This document shows positions 34,864 to 35,739 of a DNA stretch of 35,739 nucleotides, one piece after another. Every line of letters starts with the position of its first letter. Positions within the stretch are counted from its first letter, which is position 1. The position numbers and the translations under genes are program-made. Origin of the DNA: Gammaproteobacteria bacterium. Its GTDB lineage: Bacteria; Pseudomonadota; Gammaproteobacteria; Pseudomonadales; Halieaceae. Location: positions 1-35,739 of the forward strand of contig JAUIEP010000035.1 of NCBI GenBank assembly GCA_030428835.1, written 5' to 3'. The notes beneath the pieces were generated by a model. The model worked only from the letters and a program-made list of their open reading frames with translations. It had not been told where the DNA came from and did not search any database.

Positions 34864-35481
34864 ATGGCAGTTATCGCCAATAGACGTTCTGTAATGACTT
34901 TGTTTTCCAGGCCGACCGACATTCACAGTCACAGAACGCGGCTGGTGTTGGCCGAGAAAAATATCAACATCGAGATATCCAATGTACTCGGCAATGACCT
35001 GCCCGAGGACCTGATGGACCTGAACCCGTACCACACGGTGCCGACCCTCGTGGACCGGGACCTGACGCTGTACGACTCGCGGGTCATCATCGAGTATCTC
35101 GATGAGCGCTTCCCACACCCGCCGCTGATGCCGGTGGACCCGGTCATGCGTGCCCAGTTTCGCCTGGCCCTGTTTCGCATCGAGACCGACTGGTATTCGA
35201 TTGCCGAGGAAGCGGAATCAACCGCCGACGGCAAGCTCAGCAGCAAGTCGCGCAAGCTGTTGCGCGAAAGTATTTTACAAAGCAACGAGTTGTTCGGTGC
35301 CCGGCCGTACTTTCTGAGCGACGAATTTTCGCTGGTTGACGCCAGTATTGCGCCAATTCTGTGGCGTTTGCCGGTCTATGGCATCGATCTCGGTGCGATC
35401 GAAGGCTATATGGAGCGTGTGTTTGCGCGCCAGTCGTTCCAGCGCAGCATGACCGAACTCGAGCAGGAGATGCGCCTGTAA
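34864..35481 (+). CDS. sspA: Stringent starvation protein A
   Basis: SspA binds RNA polymerase with sigma-70 and modulates transcription in stationary phase, acid stress and virulence. The 205-residue protein has the glutathione-transferase fold: an N-terminal thioredoxin-like part (MTLFSRPTDIHSHRTRLVLAEK, LNPYHTVPTLVDRDLTLYDSRVIIEYLDERFPHPPL) and a helical C-terminal part ending in QRSMTELEQEMRL. It lacks the catalytic Ser/Cys of active GSTs, as usual in SspA, and the PHPPLMPVDP surface loop needed for function in E. coli is kept. A GAGGAA ribosome site precedes the ATG. sspB follows. Confidence 0.96.
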   Translation: MAVIANRRSVMTLFSRPTDIHSHRTRLVLAEKNINIEISNVLGNDLPEDLMDLNPYHTVPTLVDRDLTLYDSRVIIEYLDERFPHPPLMPVDPVMRAQFRLALFRIETDWYSIAEEAESTADGKLSSKSRKLLRESILQSNELFGARPYFLSDEFSLVDASIAPILWRLPVYGIDLGAIEGYMERVFARQSFQRSMTELEQEMRL

Positions 35482-35564
35482 CCAGCTTATGTCACCAACA
35501 GCCATTGCGGGCAAAACAATGCTAAGCTTGGCGCTGTTGGAGGAAACACCAGGCTTATAATAAA

Positions 35565-35739
35565 TTGAATAATCCAAGCCGCTCAAAACGACCATACCTG
35601 ATTCGCGCCATGCACGAGTGGATGGGCGACAATGTGCATACGCCGCATATTGTCGTCGATGCCGGTGTCGACGGTGTGACCGTGCCCCCGGAACACGTCA
35701 AGGACGGCAAGATCATCCTGAATATCAGCGAGACTGCCG
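35565..35739 (+). CDS. sspB: ClpXP protease specificity-enhancing factor SspB, 3' end cut by the window
   Basis: SspB delivers ssrA-tagged and other substrates to ClpXP. The visible 58 codons read SKRPYLIRAMHEWMGDN, then HTPHIVVDAGVDGVTVPPEHVKDGKIILNIS, clearly the N-terminal SspB substrate-binding domain; the acidic ClpX-binding tail lies beyond the window. The start is uncertain: TTG at 35565 is the only standard start that keeps the conserved RPYLIRA segment, and it lacks a well-spaced ribosome site (GGAGGA at 35539-35544 is about 20 bases away). ATG at 35610 would delete that segment. A perfect TATAAT lies at 35556-35561. It is downstream of sspA as in E. coli. Confidence 0.9.
   Translation, partial: MNNPSRSKRPYLIRAMHEWMGDNVHTPHIVVDAGVDGVTVPPEHVKDGKIILNISETA

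Overview
This is core chromosome of a GC-rich Gammaproteobacterium. Gene content and order (gatCAB next to mreBCD-maf-rng-yhdP, an npr-rapZ-ptsN-hpf-rpoN-lptBA-kdsCD block, mlaC-ibaG-hisGD, degS-zapG/zapE-rplM-rpsI-petABC-sspAB) lie between the E. coli and Pseudomonas arrangements. A marine lineage of the Cellvibrionales/Halieaceae type is my best guess, but it is an inference from gene order and protein style, not from a database search. Nearly every base is coding. I see no tRNA, rRNA, CRISPR array, prophage or intact insertion sequence.

Layout. 1-2.3 kb: the 3' end of an Smr-domain gene, a lipoprotein sulfatase (the only clearly accessory gene), and a small PA4642-family protein. 2.3-5.5 kb (minus): gatC-gatA-gatB, the tRNA-dependent amidotransferase. 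5.8-14.3 kb (plus): mreB-mreC-mreD for cell shape, maf, rng, and the giant lipid-transport protein gene yhdP. 14.3-23.8 kb (minus): mgtE-darP, then yrbG-kdsD-kdsC-lptA-lptB-rpoN-hpf-ptsN-rapZ-npr, which joins Kdo and LPS export to sigma-54 and the nitrogen PTS. 24.0-27.0 kb (plus): mlaC, ibaG, hisG, hisD. 27.0-29.7 kb: degS (minus), a Nif3-family gene (plus), zapG (minus). 29.7-35.7 kb (plus): zapE, rplM-rpsI, petABC (cytochrome bc1), sspA and the start of sspB.

The genes are ordinary, but the order shows several clean absences relative to the layout I know from E. coli and Pseudomonas. lptC is missing between kdsC and lptA. mlaF, mlaE, mlaD and mlaB are missing around mlaC. murA is missing between ibaG and hisG. 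The tldD neighbourhood is missing after yhdP, and hisC is missing after hisD. The losses around lpt and mla concern envelope lipid transport and are the most interesting biological point here.

At the non-coding level, two intergenic palindromic elements look like REP-type repeats: a 112-base element with 26-bp arms between zapE and rplM, and an 11-bp-arm element between rpsI and petA. A 12-bp inverted repeat lies upstream of rpoN. mreC has its best ribosome-binding site placed in front of an ATC codon rather than a standard start. I did not find a convincing wholly new multi-gene system.
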